Position numbers and translations under genes: made by a program | Part shown: positions 8,260-16,762 of the stretch, piece after piece | Layout: the number at the start of each line of letters is the position of its first letter | How positions within the stretch are numbered: position 1 is the stretch's first letter | The notes under the pieces: generated by a model | Seen by the model: the letters and a program-made list of their open reading frames with translations, nothing else | What the model was told of the DNA's origin: nothing | Databases searched by the model: none | Source: Burkholderia sp. Nafp2/4-1b | GTDB taxonomy: Bacteria > Pseudomonadota > Gammaproteobacteria > Burkholderiales > Burkholderiaceae | DNA: 64,000 nt | Assembly: GCF_003635165.1 (NCBI RefSeq) | Contig: NZ_ML058619.1 | Span: 62,001 to 126,000, forward strand | Direction of reading: 5' to 3'

Positions 8260-8790
8260 TCACGCCCGGCTATGCCGCAACTCACCGTCGATGTTCTGCG
8301 GCAGCCTCAGCAGGTTGAAGATCGGGCACGCCGCTTCGACCGCCTGATGCAACGCGTGGATGGCCTCGGGCGACTCGGGCGACACGATGTCGAGCGTATA
8401 GCGGATGTTGTGCGGAAATACCGGCACGTGCTCGAATCCCGGCTGTTGCGCGAGCGGATGCTGGTCGCCGGTGACTTCGACTTCGATCGCGTCGATCTTC
8501 AAGCCGCGCTCCGCGGCCTGGATCAACGTGATGTGCGTGAGGCAGCTGCCGAGCACGCCGAGTTGCAGTTCCGGCGACGCAGGCCCGAGGTTATAACCAG
8601 CGAAGTCGGGCGGACTGTCGCTGATCACCTGGAAATCGCGAATCCGAATCTCGCGCACGCCGCTGCGGCCGAGCGCGCGCACGGTCGCCTTCAGCCGTGT
8701 CGCCTTGAAATCGGGATCGCTGCGTGCGGCCTGCTGCTTCGCATGCCACGCATCGCGTTTTTGCAGGAGATAGTCGTTCAGGGTCGTCAT
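8260..8790 (-). CDS. OsmC family protein
   Basis: A 176-residue OsmC/Ohr-fold protein. The central helix segment SPELQLGVLGSCLTHITLIQAA and the distal EAACPIFNLL carry the two cysteines expected of the thiol-peroxidase site. OsmC proteins reduce organic hydroperoxides or act on sulfur compounds. It lies 60 bp downstream of the ribose-type binding-protein gene on the same strand and is the last gene of the minus-strand arm of the scavenging island. OsmC-like genes often accompany sulfur-assimilation clusters. The exact substrate is unknown. Confidence 0.85.
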   Translation of the reverse strand: MTTLNDYLLQKRDAWHAKQQAARSDPDFKATRLKATVRALGRSGVREIRIRDFQVISDSPPDFAGYNLGPASPELQLGVLGSCLTHITLIQAAERGLKIDAIEVEVTGDQHPLAQQPGFEHVPVFPHNIRYTLDIVSPESPEAIHALHQAVEAACPIFNLLRLPQNIDGELRHSRA

Positions 8791-8850
8791 GGTCGAATCA
8801 CAGGCAGGTTGTGCGCGCGCGGCGAAACAATTCGCCGCGCGCGAAGGCGG

Positions 8851-9921
8851 TCAGTCGATTGCAGGAATCCATGCGGCAGTCGCCGCATCGCTCGCGCGAA
8901 ATGCAGGGAACTTCGCACCGAGTTCGGCCACGGTGCGAATGTCGTTTTTCACGAGATCATCGCGCGTGATCAGCGTCGGCCGGATCGCGATGCGCGCGCC
9001 CGGGTTCTGGCCGGCGACCAGCAATGCCGCCGCCCGCACCGACACGGCGCCGACTACGGCGGGATTGGTCGCGGCCGTCGCGACCCACGCGCTGTTCGGC
9101 GCGCGGATGGCCTCGATGTCGGCCGTCGAGATGTCCGCGCTGTAGATGCGGATCTTCGACGACAGCTTTGCCTCGTCCGCCGCGAGCTTCGCGCCGCGCG
9201 CGAACTCGTCGTACGGCGCGAACACCACGCGAATGTCGGGGTTCGCCCGATAGGCGGCCGCCGCCTGGTTCGCGACGGATTGCGCGATCGGATTGTCGAC
9301 GGTGCCCCAGCGCGCTTTTTCCTGCACCTTCGGATGCGCGCGCTTGAAGTCCCGCCACGCGGCGTCGCGCCGATCGAGCGGCGCAAAGCCGGCCACATAG
9401 ACGTAACCTGCCGCGAACGCGTCGCCGTTGTCCTTGACGGCCTGCCCGAGCAGGAGGTTCGCCAGGTCGCGGTCGTTCTGTTCGATCTGCGGCACCTTCG
9501 GATTGCCGAGATCGACGTCGAACGCGACGACCTTGATGCCCTTGTCCAGCGCACGCTGAACGACGTCCTTCAGCGACTCCGGCAAGCCGTGGTTCACGAT
9601 GATCGCGGACACGCCGATGCTGATCGCCTGCTGAATCTGCTCGCGCTGTTCGGCCGCATCCTGCCGCCCCTCGTAGATGCGCAGATCGACGCCGAGTGCG
9701 CGTGCCTGCTTCTGCGCGCCGGCTTCGTACGCCTGGAAGAAGTCGCCGGTCGACAGATAATTGACCAGCGCGATCTTGACGCCGCCCTTGTCGAACGGCG
9801 CGGGCGCGCCCTTGAGCGGACCGGCATGTGCGGCAGGCACGCCCAGCGCGGCTGCGACACACAGCATGAGTGCGCCGATCTTCAGATCGACGCGCGATTT
9901 CCGGCGAAGCAACGAGCGCAT
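8851..9921 (-). CDS. Ribose-type ABC transporter substrate-binding protein
   Basis: A 356-residue periplasmic-binding protein of the sugar/AI-2 class (peripla_BP_4). It has a basic N-terminus and signal peptide ending PAAHA near residue 34; the mature protein starts near KIALVNYLSTGDFFQAYEAG. The start at 9921 has GGAGACAGG upstream; the longer frame to 9984 does not. It lies 171 bp after the matching permease and has its own promoter-like region with an inverted repeat. The fold suggests sugars, but a cluster rich in LLM monooxygenases makes a sulfur- or nitrogen-containing ligand more likely. Confidence 0.85.
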   Translation of the reverse strand: MRSLLRRKSRVDLKIGALMLCVAAALGVPAAHAGPLKGAPAPFDKGGVKIALVNYLSTGDFFQAYEAGAQKQARALGVDLRIYEGRQDAAEQREQIQQAISIGVSAIIVNHGLPESLKDVVQRALDKGIKVVAFDVDLGNPKVPQIEQNDRDLANLLLGQAVKDNGDAFAAGYVYVAGFAPLDRRDAAWRDFKRAHPKVQEKARWGTVDNPIAQSVANQAAAAYRANPDIRVVFAPYDEFARGAKLAADEAKLSSKIRIYSADISTADIEAIRAPNSAWVATAATNPAVVGAVSVRAAALLVAGQNPGARIAIRPTLITRDDLVKNDIRTVAELGAKFPAFRASDAATAAWIPAID

Positions 9922-9956
9922 GGCGGGCCTGTCTCCAGATAGGACGGTATCCGCCC

Positions 9957-10029
9957 AATCTATCAGCGCGACACGCGAACTCAAACCGAGCGATTCGGCA
10001 ATGGTTATGACTTAGGATCACAAACCATT
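9957..10029 (-). promoter_or_regulatory. Promoter and LysR-type inverted repeat for the binding-protein gene
   Basis: On the minus strand TTGAGT (9979-9984) and TAGATT (9957-9962) are spaced by 16 bp, giving a plausible sigma-70 promoter about 35 bp before the start codon. Upstream lies a 7-bp inverted repeat, AATGGTT (10000-10006) and AACCATT (10023-10029), placed roughly where a LysR-type activator would bind. The adjoining ATAACCATT word recurs next to the other binding-protein promoter near 16635-16643. The factor is unknown; CysB- or Cbl-like regulators are candidates. Confidence 0.4.
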
Positions 10030-10092
10030 ACGAGTGCGCGCGAGCCGGAGAATCGATGCGCGCCAACCCGCACGGCGCATCATCCCATGAGC

Positions 10093-11148
10093 TCACGCTC
10101 GCGCATCCGTCCTGCGGCCGATGCCGAACGTGAACGCCAGCGCGAGCACGAGCAGCGCCCCCTTGATGAAATCCTGCATGTAGTACGGCGCGTTCAGCAT
10201 CGTCAGCCCGTTGAGCAGCACGCCGACGAATACCGCACCCACGACCGCGCCGAACACGTTGGGTCGTTTCGCGCCCCACACCGCATAACCGATCAGCGCG
10301 GCGGCCACCGCGTCGAGCAGCAGCGAGTGGCCGGCGCTCACGTCGCCACGGCCGACCCGCGCAGCGATCAGCACCCCGCCCAGCGACGCGATCGCCCCCG
10401 ACACGACATACGCGGCGACCCGATAGCGCGCGGCGGGCGCGCCGGCCAACCGCGCGGCCGTTTCGTTGCCGCCGATCGCATAGATCACGCGCCCCCACCG
10501 GGTCGCCTCCATCGCGACACAGGCGAGCACCGTCACCGCGGCGAGCATCAGCACCGGCAACGGCACCACGTCGAACACGCGCAGTCGACCGAGCGCGAGG
10601 AATGCGTCGGGAAACACGCCCGTCGCGTCCGTGCCGTCGGGCAGCACCGAGCCGGTCGCGAGCGAACGGCCGCCGGTCGGGATCAGCTGCAAGCCGGCCA
10701 TCAGGAACAGCGTGCCGAGCGTCGCGAGCTGGTCGGGCACGCGCAGCCGCGTAATCAGCAAGCCGTTGAACAGGCCGGCGGCCACGCCGAGCGTCACGCA
10801 TGCGATCAGCGCGGCCAGCGTGCTGCCGTGCCAGACGACCAGCACGTAGCTGGCGGCCATCTGCGCGGTCGCGGCGATGCTGCCGACCGACAGGTCGAAG
10901 CCGCCGGCCGCGAGCGTGATCGTGACGCCGATACCGAGCAACGCGACGATCGACACCGCCTGGAGGATGCTGAACAGATTGTCGACGTTCAGGAATGCCG
11001 GCTCCTTGATCGCGAACACGACCACGAGAAGCACCAGCACGAGCAGGATGCCGGTTCGCTCGAGGGCGTCGCGGATGCGGACCGGCGCGGGGCGCGACCG
11101 TTCGACGGGTGCGGCATGCGTCACGGCGGAAGAAGTCACGGGTTTCAT
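10093..11148 (-). CDS. Ribose-type ABC transporter permease
   Basis: A 351-residue RbsC-like inner-membrane permease with about nine hydrophobic segments. It contains the family signature GGFDLSVGSI (residues about 83-92), with NGLLITRLRVP and ATLGTLFLMAGL downstream. It imports the ligand delivered by the binding protein encoded next to it, powered by the dual-NBD ATPase whose gene overlaps its start by 4 bp (ATGA). The ligand is not determinable. Confidence 0.9.
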   Translation of the reverse strand: MKPVTSSAVTHAAPVERSRPAPVRIRDALERTGILLVLVLLVVVFAIKEPAFLNVDNLFSILQAVSIVALLGIGVTITLAAGGFDLSVGSIAATAQMAASYVLVVWHGSTLAALIACVTLGVAAGLFNGLLITRLRVPDQLATLGTLFLMAGLQLIPTGGRSLATGSVLPDGTDATGVFPDAFLALGRLRVFDVVPLPVLMLAAVTVLACVAMEATRWGRVIYAIGGNETAARLAGAPAARYRVAAYVVSGAIASLGGVLIAARVGRGDVSAGHSLLLDAVAAALIGYAVWGAKRPNVFGAVVGAVFVGVLLNGLTMLNAPYYMQDFIKGALLVLALAFTFGIGRRTDARA

Positions 11149-12710
11149 GGGCAGGCACGCACGAGGGAAGAAATCGGAGGCGGGTCGTCAACCGTCGCGC
11201 GATCGAACCGCACGATACGGTCGGCAATCTCGGCCGCCTCTTCGAGATCGCTGACGAACACGATCGTCGCGCGCTCGTGCGCATGACGGCGCAGCGTATC
11301 GACGATATCGGCCCGCGCGCCCGCATCGATGCCTTGAAACGGCTCGTCGAGCAGCAGCAGGCGCGCGGCTTCGGCATGCCAGCGCGCGAGCACGACTTTC
11401 TGCTGGTTGCCGCCCGACAGGTGCGCCACGCGAGCGTCCGGGCCCGTGCAGCGAATGCCGAACCGCTCGATCGCCGCTTCAGCGGCCGCGCGTTCGCGAT
11501 GCCGGCGCACCGCACCGCCGGCGAACCAGCGCGACAGGAACGGAAAGCCGATCGTGCCCGCGATCGATGAGAACGGCACGCTGTCGGGAAAGAGCGACGT
11601 GCGCCAGCGGTCCTCGCCGGCGAGGAACACGCCCGCACGAATCGCGTCGGCCGGCGAGCGCGGCCGCCACGGCCGGCCATCGAGCGTCATTTCGCCGGCG
11701 CACGCACGCGCCGCGCCGAAGATCGTATTCGCGAGGCGCGACTTGCCGCCGCCGACCGGGCCCGCGATCGCGACGATCTCGCCGCGCCGCACGTCGAGGT
11801 CGAACGGCGCGCTGGCCGGCGTCAGCCGGAGCTGCCGCATGCTGAAGCCCTGACCGTCGCCGGCGTCGGCGCCCGCGCGCCCAGCGGAACCCGGCGCCGA
11901 TGCCCGCGCACCCGGTAACGGCCGCCCGATCATCGTCTCCACCGCCGCATCGAAGTCGACCGGCGCGGCCAGATCGGCGACGATCCTTCCGTCACGGACG
12001 ATCGCCACGCGATCGGCGATGCGGCGCAAGTCGCCGAGCCGATGCGACACCAGCAGGATGGCAACGCCGTCGCGGCGCAATGCATCCACGAGCACGAACA
12101 GCCGCTCGGCTTCCGGTGCGGACAAGCTGGCGGTCGGCTCGTCGAGAATCAGCAGCGACGGCTGCCCGGCGAGCGCGCGCGCCAACGTCACGCGCTGCTG
12201 GTCCGCCAGCGACAGCGAGGCCAGCGGCGCCGCCAGGTCGACGTCGAGCCCGACCCGCTCGGCGAGCGGCCGGGCCGCGGCGCGCCGCGCGGCCGGCGGC
12301 GCGCGCCACGGCGAGGCCGGGTCGCACAGCCGGTCGAGCAGCAGGTTGTCGGCGATCGATAGCGTCGACACGACGGCATCGGCGACCGACTGGTGCACGG
12401 TCGCGATGCCGAGCCGCTTGGCGGCATGCGGCGACGCCGGTCGATATGGCGCGCCGCGCAGCGTCAGCGTGCCGTCGTCAGGTCGCAGCACGCCGCTCAG
12501 GATCTTGACGAACGTCGACTTGCCCGCGCCGTTCGCGCCCATCAACGCGACGACTTCGCCCGCCCCGATCGACAGGTGCAGCGCCGACAGCGCGACAGTC
12601 GCGTCGAAACGCTTCGCGATGCCGACGGCGCTCAGGATGGGCGGCGGCGCCGATCGGCCCGATCGCTCTTCGCGCATCGCACGACTGCTTAAATTCGCCG
12701 CGTCAGTCAT
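11145..12710 (-). CDS. Ribose-type ABC transporter dual ATP-binding protein
   Basis: A 521-residue RbsA-like ATPase with two nucleotide-binding domains. NBD1 has Walker A GANGAGKSTFVK and Walker B LILDEPTASL. NBD2 has a degenerate Walker A (GPVGGGKSRLAN), signature LSGGNQQKVVLARW and LLLDEPFQGIDAGA. This asymmetry is normal for sugar-type ABC ATPases. The start codon overlaps the stop of a 24-codon upstream frame, and the end overlaps the permease start, so translation of the three appears chained. Confidence 0.9.
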   Translation of the reverse strand: MTDAANLSSRAMREERSGRSAPPPILSAVGIAKRFDATVALSALHLSIGAGEVVALMGANGAGKSTFVKILSGVLRPDDGTLTLRGAPYRPASPHAAKRLGIATVHQSVADAVVSTLSIADNLLLDRLCDPASPWRAPPAARRAAARPLAERVGLDVDLAAPLASLSLADQQRVTLARALAGQPSLLILDEPTASLSAPEAERLFVLVDALRRDGVAILLVSHRLGDLRRIADRVAIVRDGRIVADLAAPVDFDAAVETMIGRPLPGARASAPGSAGRAGADAGDGQGFSMRQLRLTPASAPFDLDVRRGEIVAIAGPVGGGKSRLANTIFGAARACAGEMTLDGRPWRPRSPADAIRAGVFLAGEDRWRTSLFPDSVPFSSIAGTIGFPFLSRWFAGGAVRRHRERAAAEAAIERFGIRCTGPDARVAHLSGGNQQKVVLARWHAEAARLLLLDEPFQGIDAGARADIVDTLRRHAHERATIVFVSDLEEAAEIADRIVRFDRATVDDPPPISSLVRACP

Positions 12711-12781
12711 GCCGGCAGGCCTTGGTCCGCACGATGCGGTCGCAACGCGAACAGCAACAGCAACAGCACGTCATGATTCAT
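12707..12781 (-). CDS. 24-residue leader-like ORF coupled to the ABC ATPase
   Basis: A short frame encodes MNHDVLLLLLFALRPHR and seven further residues. A strong GGAGGGG ribosome site sits 5 nt upstream, better than any site in front of the ATPase, and the TGA stop overlaps the ATPase ATG (ATGA). The peptide has five consecutive leucines and a basic end. It could be a regulatory leader peptide controlling ATPase translation or a small membrane peptide. Its arrangement is clear in the sequence; its function is inferred. A second coupled short frame occurs at 18067-18147. Confidence 0.55.
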   Translation of the reverse strand: MNHDVLLLLLFALRPHRADQGLPA

Positions 12782-12823
12782 GTCACGCCCCTCCGTTGAT
12801 GGCCGTTCCGCATGATCGGTGCG

Positions 12824-14215
12824 TCAGCGCCCGGCAGTTTCCTCGGTTGCGGGCTGCCGGAACGACGCCCCATGTGCTGTGTCCGGCAGGCGGTCGCGGC
12901 CGCTCAGCCGCGAGCGGAACGTGCCGGCCGGAGGCGTCGTCCGGTACAGGCCGCGCTTTTTCAGTTCCGGCACGATCAGTTCGGCGAAGTCGTCGAGCGT
13001 GCCGGGGCAGATCAACGGATTGATCATGTAGCCGCTCGTCGTCGACTGTCGCGCATGCTCGGCGAGCTGATCGGTGACTTCGTCGGGTGAGCCGACGAGG
13101 ATCAGGTCGGTGCCGCGCGTGACGCTCGCGAACTTGCGCCGCACGTCGCCGGCGGTGAGCGGCTTGCCGCTGCCGTCCGGCCGCACCACGTACGACGTCA
13201 GCCCCTCGGTTTGCGTCGTCAGCGGCTCGTCGTCCGCATAGCGGTCGATGTCGATGCCGGTATCGCCCGCATAGCTGACGAGTTGCGCGTGCTGGTGATA
13301 GTGCTGCTGCAGCGTGTGATATTTCTCCTTCGCGTCGGCCGACGAGCGCGCCGTCACGATCCGCAGCACCGTCAGCGACTTCACGTCGTCCGCCGCCCGC
13401 CCGCGTTCCGCCGCGAGCCGCCGGATCTCGTCGAGGCCCGCGCGAATCTCGTGCGGATTCGACTTCGCGACGAACACCACCTCCGCATGCTTCGCCGCGA
13501 ACTCGCGCCCGCGTCCGGACCACCCGGCCTGGATCAGCACCGGCGAACGTTGCGGCGACGGCGCGCAAACGTGCGGCCCCTGCACGCGATAGTGCGTGCC
13601 TTCGTGCGCGATCGGCCGCACGCGATCGCCGCGCGCATAGCGCGGCGCGTGCTTGTCGGCAACGACCGCGTCGTCCGCCCAGCTCCCTTCCCACAGCTTG
13701 TAGACGACGTCGAGAAACTCCTCCGCACGCGCGTAGCGTTCGTCGTGGCCGATCATCCGGTCGAGCCCGAAGTTGCGCGCCGCGCTCGTCAGATACGACG
13801 TCACGATGTTCCAGCCGATCCGGCCGTTGCTCAGGTGATCGAGCGTACTGAAGCGGCGCGCGAGCGCGAACGGATGCTCGTAGGTCGTGCTCGCGGTCAC
13901 GCCGAACGCGAGCCGCTCGGTCTGCGCGACGAGCGCCGGAATCAGCATCATCGGATCGTTCGCGGGCGCCTCGACAGCCCACTGCACCGCCGCGTCGGCC
14001 GACCCGCCATAGACGTCGTACAGGCCGAGCACGTCAGCGAAGAACAGCATGTCGAGATCGGCCTGCTCGGCCGTGCGCGCGAGGTTCGACCAGAACGCGA
14101 GCGTATTCGCGCGCAGCCGCTCGTCGGCGGGATGGGTCCAGAGGCTCGGCGCACCGCCGCAGCCGACACTGGCTTGTTCGTACAGGGAAAACAGCAACGG
14201 GCGAGGATCGGACAT
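12824..14215 (-). CDS. LLM flavin-dependent monooxygenase, NtaA/SnaA/DszA type
   Basis: A 463-residue bacterial-luciferase-like monooxygenase of the NtaA/SnaA/DszA/SoxA group. Typical segments are ANTLAFWSNLARTAEQADLD, STTYEHPFALARRFSTLDHL, GRIGWNIVTSY and RSPVLIQAGWSGRGREFAA. These enzymes use FMNH2 from a separate reductase and O2 to oxidise C-N or C-S bonds in compounds such as nitrilotriacetate, sulfones and dimethylsulfide derivatives. It follows the polar amino-acid permease by 26 bp and precedes the ribose-type transporter, suggesting its substrate enters by one of them. No flavin reductase gene is nearby. Confidence 0.92.
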   Translation of the reverse strand: MSDPRPLLFSLYEQASVGCGGAPSLWTHPADERLRANTLAFWSNLARTAEQADLDMLFFADVLGLYDVYGGSADAAVQWAVEAPANDPMMLIPALVAQTERLAFGVTASTTYEHPFALARRFSTLDHLSNGRIGWNIVTSYLTSAARNFGLDRMIGHDERYARAEEFLDVVYKLWEGSWADDAVVADKHAPRYARGDRVRPIAHEGTHYRVQGPHVCAPSPQRSPVLIQAGWSGRGREFAAKHAEVVFVAKSNPHEIRAGLDEIRRLAAERGRAADDVKSLTVLRIVTARSSADAKEKYHTLQQHYHQHAQLVSYAGDTGIDIDRYADDEPLTTQTEGLTSYVVRPDGSGKPLTAGDVRRKFASVTRGTDLILVGSPDEVTDQLAEHARQSTTSGYMINPLICPGTLDDFAELIVPELKKRGLYRTTPPAGTFRSRLSGRDRLPDTAHGASFRQPATEETAGR

Positions 14216-14241
14216 CGTCGAATTCGGTTACCAGGGAGGAA

Positions 14242-15009
14242 TCAGTTGGGTGCCGCCCACGCGCCCGACGACGCGCGGCGGCGCCGGGCGGGCACGCGTG
14301 CGTCGGGCACGCGCGTCAGATGGCGATTGATGTGCTTCTCGACACGGGCGGCGGGAATGGTCAGCAGCGCGACCAGCACGACATAGACGATCGCCGCGCC
14401 GGCCAGCGGTTCGTACACGCGCAACGTCTCGAAGCGCAAGGTATTGGCCGTCCCCATCACGTCGAACACGGTCACGGTCGACGCGAGGACGGTCGATTTC
14501 AGCAGCAGGATCGCCTCTCCGGTGAGCGCGGGCAGCGCAAGCCGCCATGCGCGCGGGCCGACGATGCGGCGCAGCACCTGCATGCGCGTCATCCCGTATG
14601 CGTGGCCGGCCTCGATCTCGCCGGCCGGCACGCCGGCGATCGCGCCGCGCAGGATCGTTGCGACATACGCGCTCTCGTTCACGCTCAACGCGACGATCGC
14701 GTACCAGAACGCGTCGCGCAGCAGCGGCGACGCCCAGCTGTCGCGCATCCACTCGCGCGGCACGATCTGGCCGAATCCGTAGTACAGCAGATAGAGCTGA
14801 ACGAGCAGCGGCGTGCCGCGAATCAGCATCAGCCAGCTGCGCGCGGACCAGCGCAGCGGCCTGTGGCGCGCCCCGGCGGCGAGCGCGAGCGGCACGCCCA
14901 GCAGCACGCTCGCCGCACCCGACAACAGCGTCAGCGCGAGCGTGGTGGGCACCGCGGCGAGCAGCTTCGGCATCACCGTATCGAGCAGGAACGGCAGCGA
15001 GAAGATCAT
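14242..15009 (-). CDS. Polar amino-acid ABC transporter permease (second)
   Basis: A 255-residue permease of the His/Glu/Gln/Arg/opine (HEQRo) class with about five membrane helices and the EAA-type loop GEIEAGHAYGMTRMQVLRRI. It pairs with the permease at 15006-15740, which it overlaps by 4 bp. The binding protein upstream resembles FliY/TcyJ cystine-type proteins, so cystine or another sulfur-containing amphoteric solute is a reasonable ligand. The C-terminal tail is unusually basic (ARVPARRRRASS). No cognate ATPase is encoded in this operon. Confidence 0.9.
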   Translation of the reverse strand: MIFSLPFLLDTVMPKLLAAVPTTLALTLLSGAASVLLGVPLALAAGARHRPLRWSARSWLMLIRGTPLLVQLYLLYYGFGQIVPREWMRDSWASPLLRDAFWYAIVALSVNESAYVATILRGAIAGVPAGEIEAGHAYGMTRMQVLRRIVGPRAWRLALPALTGEAILLLKSTVLASTVTVFDVMGTANTLRFETLRVYEPLAGAAIVYVVLVALLTIPAARVEKHINRHLTRVPDARVPARRRRASSGAWAAPN

Positions 15010-15740
15010 GGGGTCGCCCGCCTCGTGCCGCGGTTCGCATGCCGCTCGAGCGCCGCAAAGATGCCGGTCGACGTGATGCTCGACAACAGGAACAGCGCGG
15101 CCGTGACCAGATAGAAGAATACGTAGTGGCGCGTCGCACCGGCCGCGAGCTGGCTCGCCTTCAGCAGGTCCGTGAACGAGCCGAGCACGCTGATGAACGA
15201 CGCATCCTTGGTCGCGTTCAGCCACACGTTGCCGACGCCCGGCAGCGCGAGCCGCGCGGCGGCCGGGAGCCGGATGCGCGTGAACGTCTGCCACGGCGTC
15301 ATGCCGTACGCATGCGCGGCTTCGATCTGGCCGACCGGGACGTTGACGAGTGCCGCGCGGAAGATGTCGGTGAGATACGCGCCCTGGATGAAACCGAGCG
15401 ACAGCGCGGCGACGACGAACGGATCGAACGCGAAGCCGTCGGATACGATGCCGCTGCCGCGCAGCGCGTTCTCGACGGCCGGCGCGACCGCATAGAACGC
15501 GAGCAGCAGGCACAACAGCTCGGGCAGCGCGCGCACGAGCGTCGTGTAGAGCCGCGCGAGCCATGCAAGCGGCGCGTATCGCGACAGCTTGGCGAGCGCG
15601 CCGGCGAGGCCGAGCAGCGCGCCGGTGCAGAACGACGCTGCCGCGACGCCGAACGTCAGCGCGAACGCGCTCGCGAACACGCGGCCATAGCCGCCGTCGC
15701 CGAACGCGAGCAACCCGAGCAGCGAATCGTCCGCGGCCAT
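15006..15740 (-). CDS. Polar amino-acid ABC transporter permease (first)
   Basis: A 244-residue HisQ/OccQ-like permease with about five transmembrane helices and the conserved cytoplasmic loop GQIEAAHAYGMTPWQTFTRI. It forms a heterodimer with the next gene product and receives substrate from the binding protein encoded 4 bp upstream. Gene order is binding protein, permease, permease, LLM monooxygenase, all closely spaced, so a single transcript from the promoter near 16607-16635 is likely. Confidence 0.9.
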   Translation of the reverse strand: MAADDSLLGLLAFGDGGYGRVFASAFALTFGVAAASFCTGALLGLAGALAKLSRYAPLAWLARLYTTLVRALPELLCLLLAFYAVAPAVENALRGSGIVSDGFAFDPFVVAALSLGFIQGAYLTDIFRAALVNVPVGQIEAAHAYGMTPWQTFTRIRLPAAARLALPGVGNVWLNATKDASFISVLGSFTDLLKASQLAAGATRHYVFFYLVTAALFLLSSITSTGIFAALERHANRGTRRATP

Positions 15741-15744
15741 CGGT

Positions 15745-16548
15745 TCAACGGCCCTTCTCGATCGTGCCTTTCAGGTTCGGATAGCGGGCGGTGATCGCGT
15801 CCCACGTGCCGTCCTGCTGCAGTTGCGCGATCGCGGTCGACAGCCTGCCGCGCAGCGCATCGCCGTGCCGCACGCCCGCGCCGATGCCGAGGCCCAGCAC
15901 CGGATTGTCCGCGCACGTGGCCTTGATCTCGAAGTCCTTGCCGTCGCGCGACGACAGGAATGCCGTGAACAGCCCCTTGGCTTCCTGCACGTAGTCGACG
16001 CGACCGGACACCAGGTCCGCCAGCGCGTTGTCGAACTTGTCGAAGGACTTGATCTGCGCATCCTGCTTGAAACGCGCATCGAGGAACGCCGAGAAGTTCG
16101 TGCCGGCCTCGACGCCGATCACGCGTCCCTTGAAGCTCGCGGGCACCGCGCAGTCGACGCGGCGCCGATCGCTTTTCGCGCCGACGAACACCGTCGGCGA
16201 TTCGTAATAGGCGCGACTGAAATCGAGCGCCTTCTGCCGTTCGCCGGTGATCGTCATCGACGACCAGATCACGTCGATCTTGCGGTTCTGCAACGCCGGG
16301 ATCAGGCCGTCCCACGCAATGTCGGTCAGCTCGCAGCGCACGTTCAGCTTGCCGCACGCGGCGTCGAGCACATCGATTTCCCAGCCCTTCCACTTGCCGC
16401 TCGCATCCTTCGAAAAGAACGGCGGATACGACTCGGCGTCGATGCCGACGCGCAATGTCGGCTGGGCCGCATGGGCAGCCGGCGCGAGGCCGATCACAAA
16501 CAGCGCGGCCGCGGCACGGCGGACCCTGGAACGCATCAAACGATTCAT
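15745..16548 (-). CDS. Polar amino-acid ABC transporter substrate-binding protein
   Basis: A 267-residue periplasmic SBP_bac_3 protein. A basic start (MNRLMRSRVRRAA) and a hydrophobic stretch ending AAHA form the signal peptide. The mature part begins QPTLRVGIDAESYPPFF, followed by KWKGWEIDVLDAAC and DIAWDGLIPAL, typical of FliY/HisJ relatives. An alternative start three codons earlier (16557) is equally possible because neither has a strong ribosome site. Two cysteine pairs are visible in the mature domain. The ligand may be cystine or a sulfur-containing amino acid, from context only. Confidence 0.88.
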   Translation of the reverse strand: MNRLMRSRVRRAAAALFVIGLAPAAHAAQPTLRVGIDAESYPPFFSKDASGKWKGWEIDVLDAACGKLNVRCELTDIAWDGLIPALQNRKIDVIWSSMTITGERQKALDFSRAYYESPTVFVGAKSDRRRVDCAVPASFKGRVIGVEAGTNFSAFLDARFKQDAQIKSFDKFDNALADLVSGRVDYVQEAKGLFTAFLSSRDGKDFEIKATCADNPVLGLGIGAGVRHGDALRGRLSTAIAQLQQDGTWDAITARYPNLKGTIEKGR

Positions 16549-16606
16549 GTGGCGCATTTCTGAAATAACGTCGGAACGACCGGCGTTGCAGCCGGCAGGA
16601 GGCCAG

Positions 16607-16643
16607 ACTGTAATGCGCGCCGAAGCGTGTACCAAATGGTTAT
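16607..16643 (-). promoter_or_regulatory. Putative promoter of the polar amino-acid transporter operon
   Basis: On the minus strand TTGGTA (16630-16635) and TACAGT (16607-16612) are 17 bp apart. The word ATAACCATT (16635-16643) overlaps the -35 element; the same word is part of the inverted repeat before the gene at 8851-9921. Predicted by eye only. Confidence 0.35.
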
Positions 16644-16762
16644 TTTTTCGATGGATATCTGATCGTGCGATATGGCGGAACGACGCAGCGTCGAACGGGT
16701 GGCGCGATGTGCCACTCACGCCTTAGCCCGCTCATCCGCTCATCCGTTCAATCGCTCACCGC

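Noticed and set aside
8130..8318. Possible small plus-strand gene after the Fur-like palindrome
   Set aside because: It has an ATG (MHLFRYKTRTNANTG) but no ribosome site, and it runs into the convergent OsmC gene; sequence is not protein-like.
8851..12710. Naming the first importer a ribose transporter
   Set aside because: The fold family is ribose-like, but the genes sit with LLM monooxygenases and OsmC and show no sugar-utilisation genes; only the family is reported.
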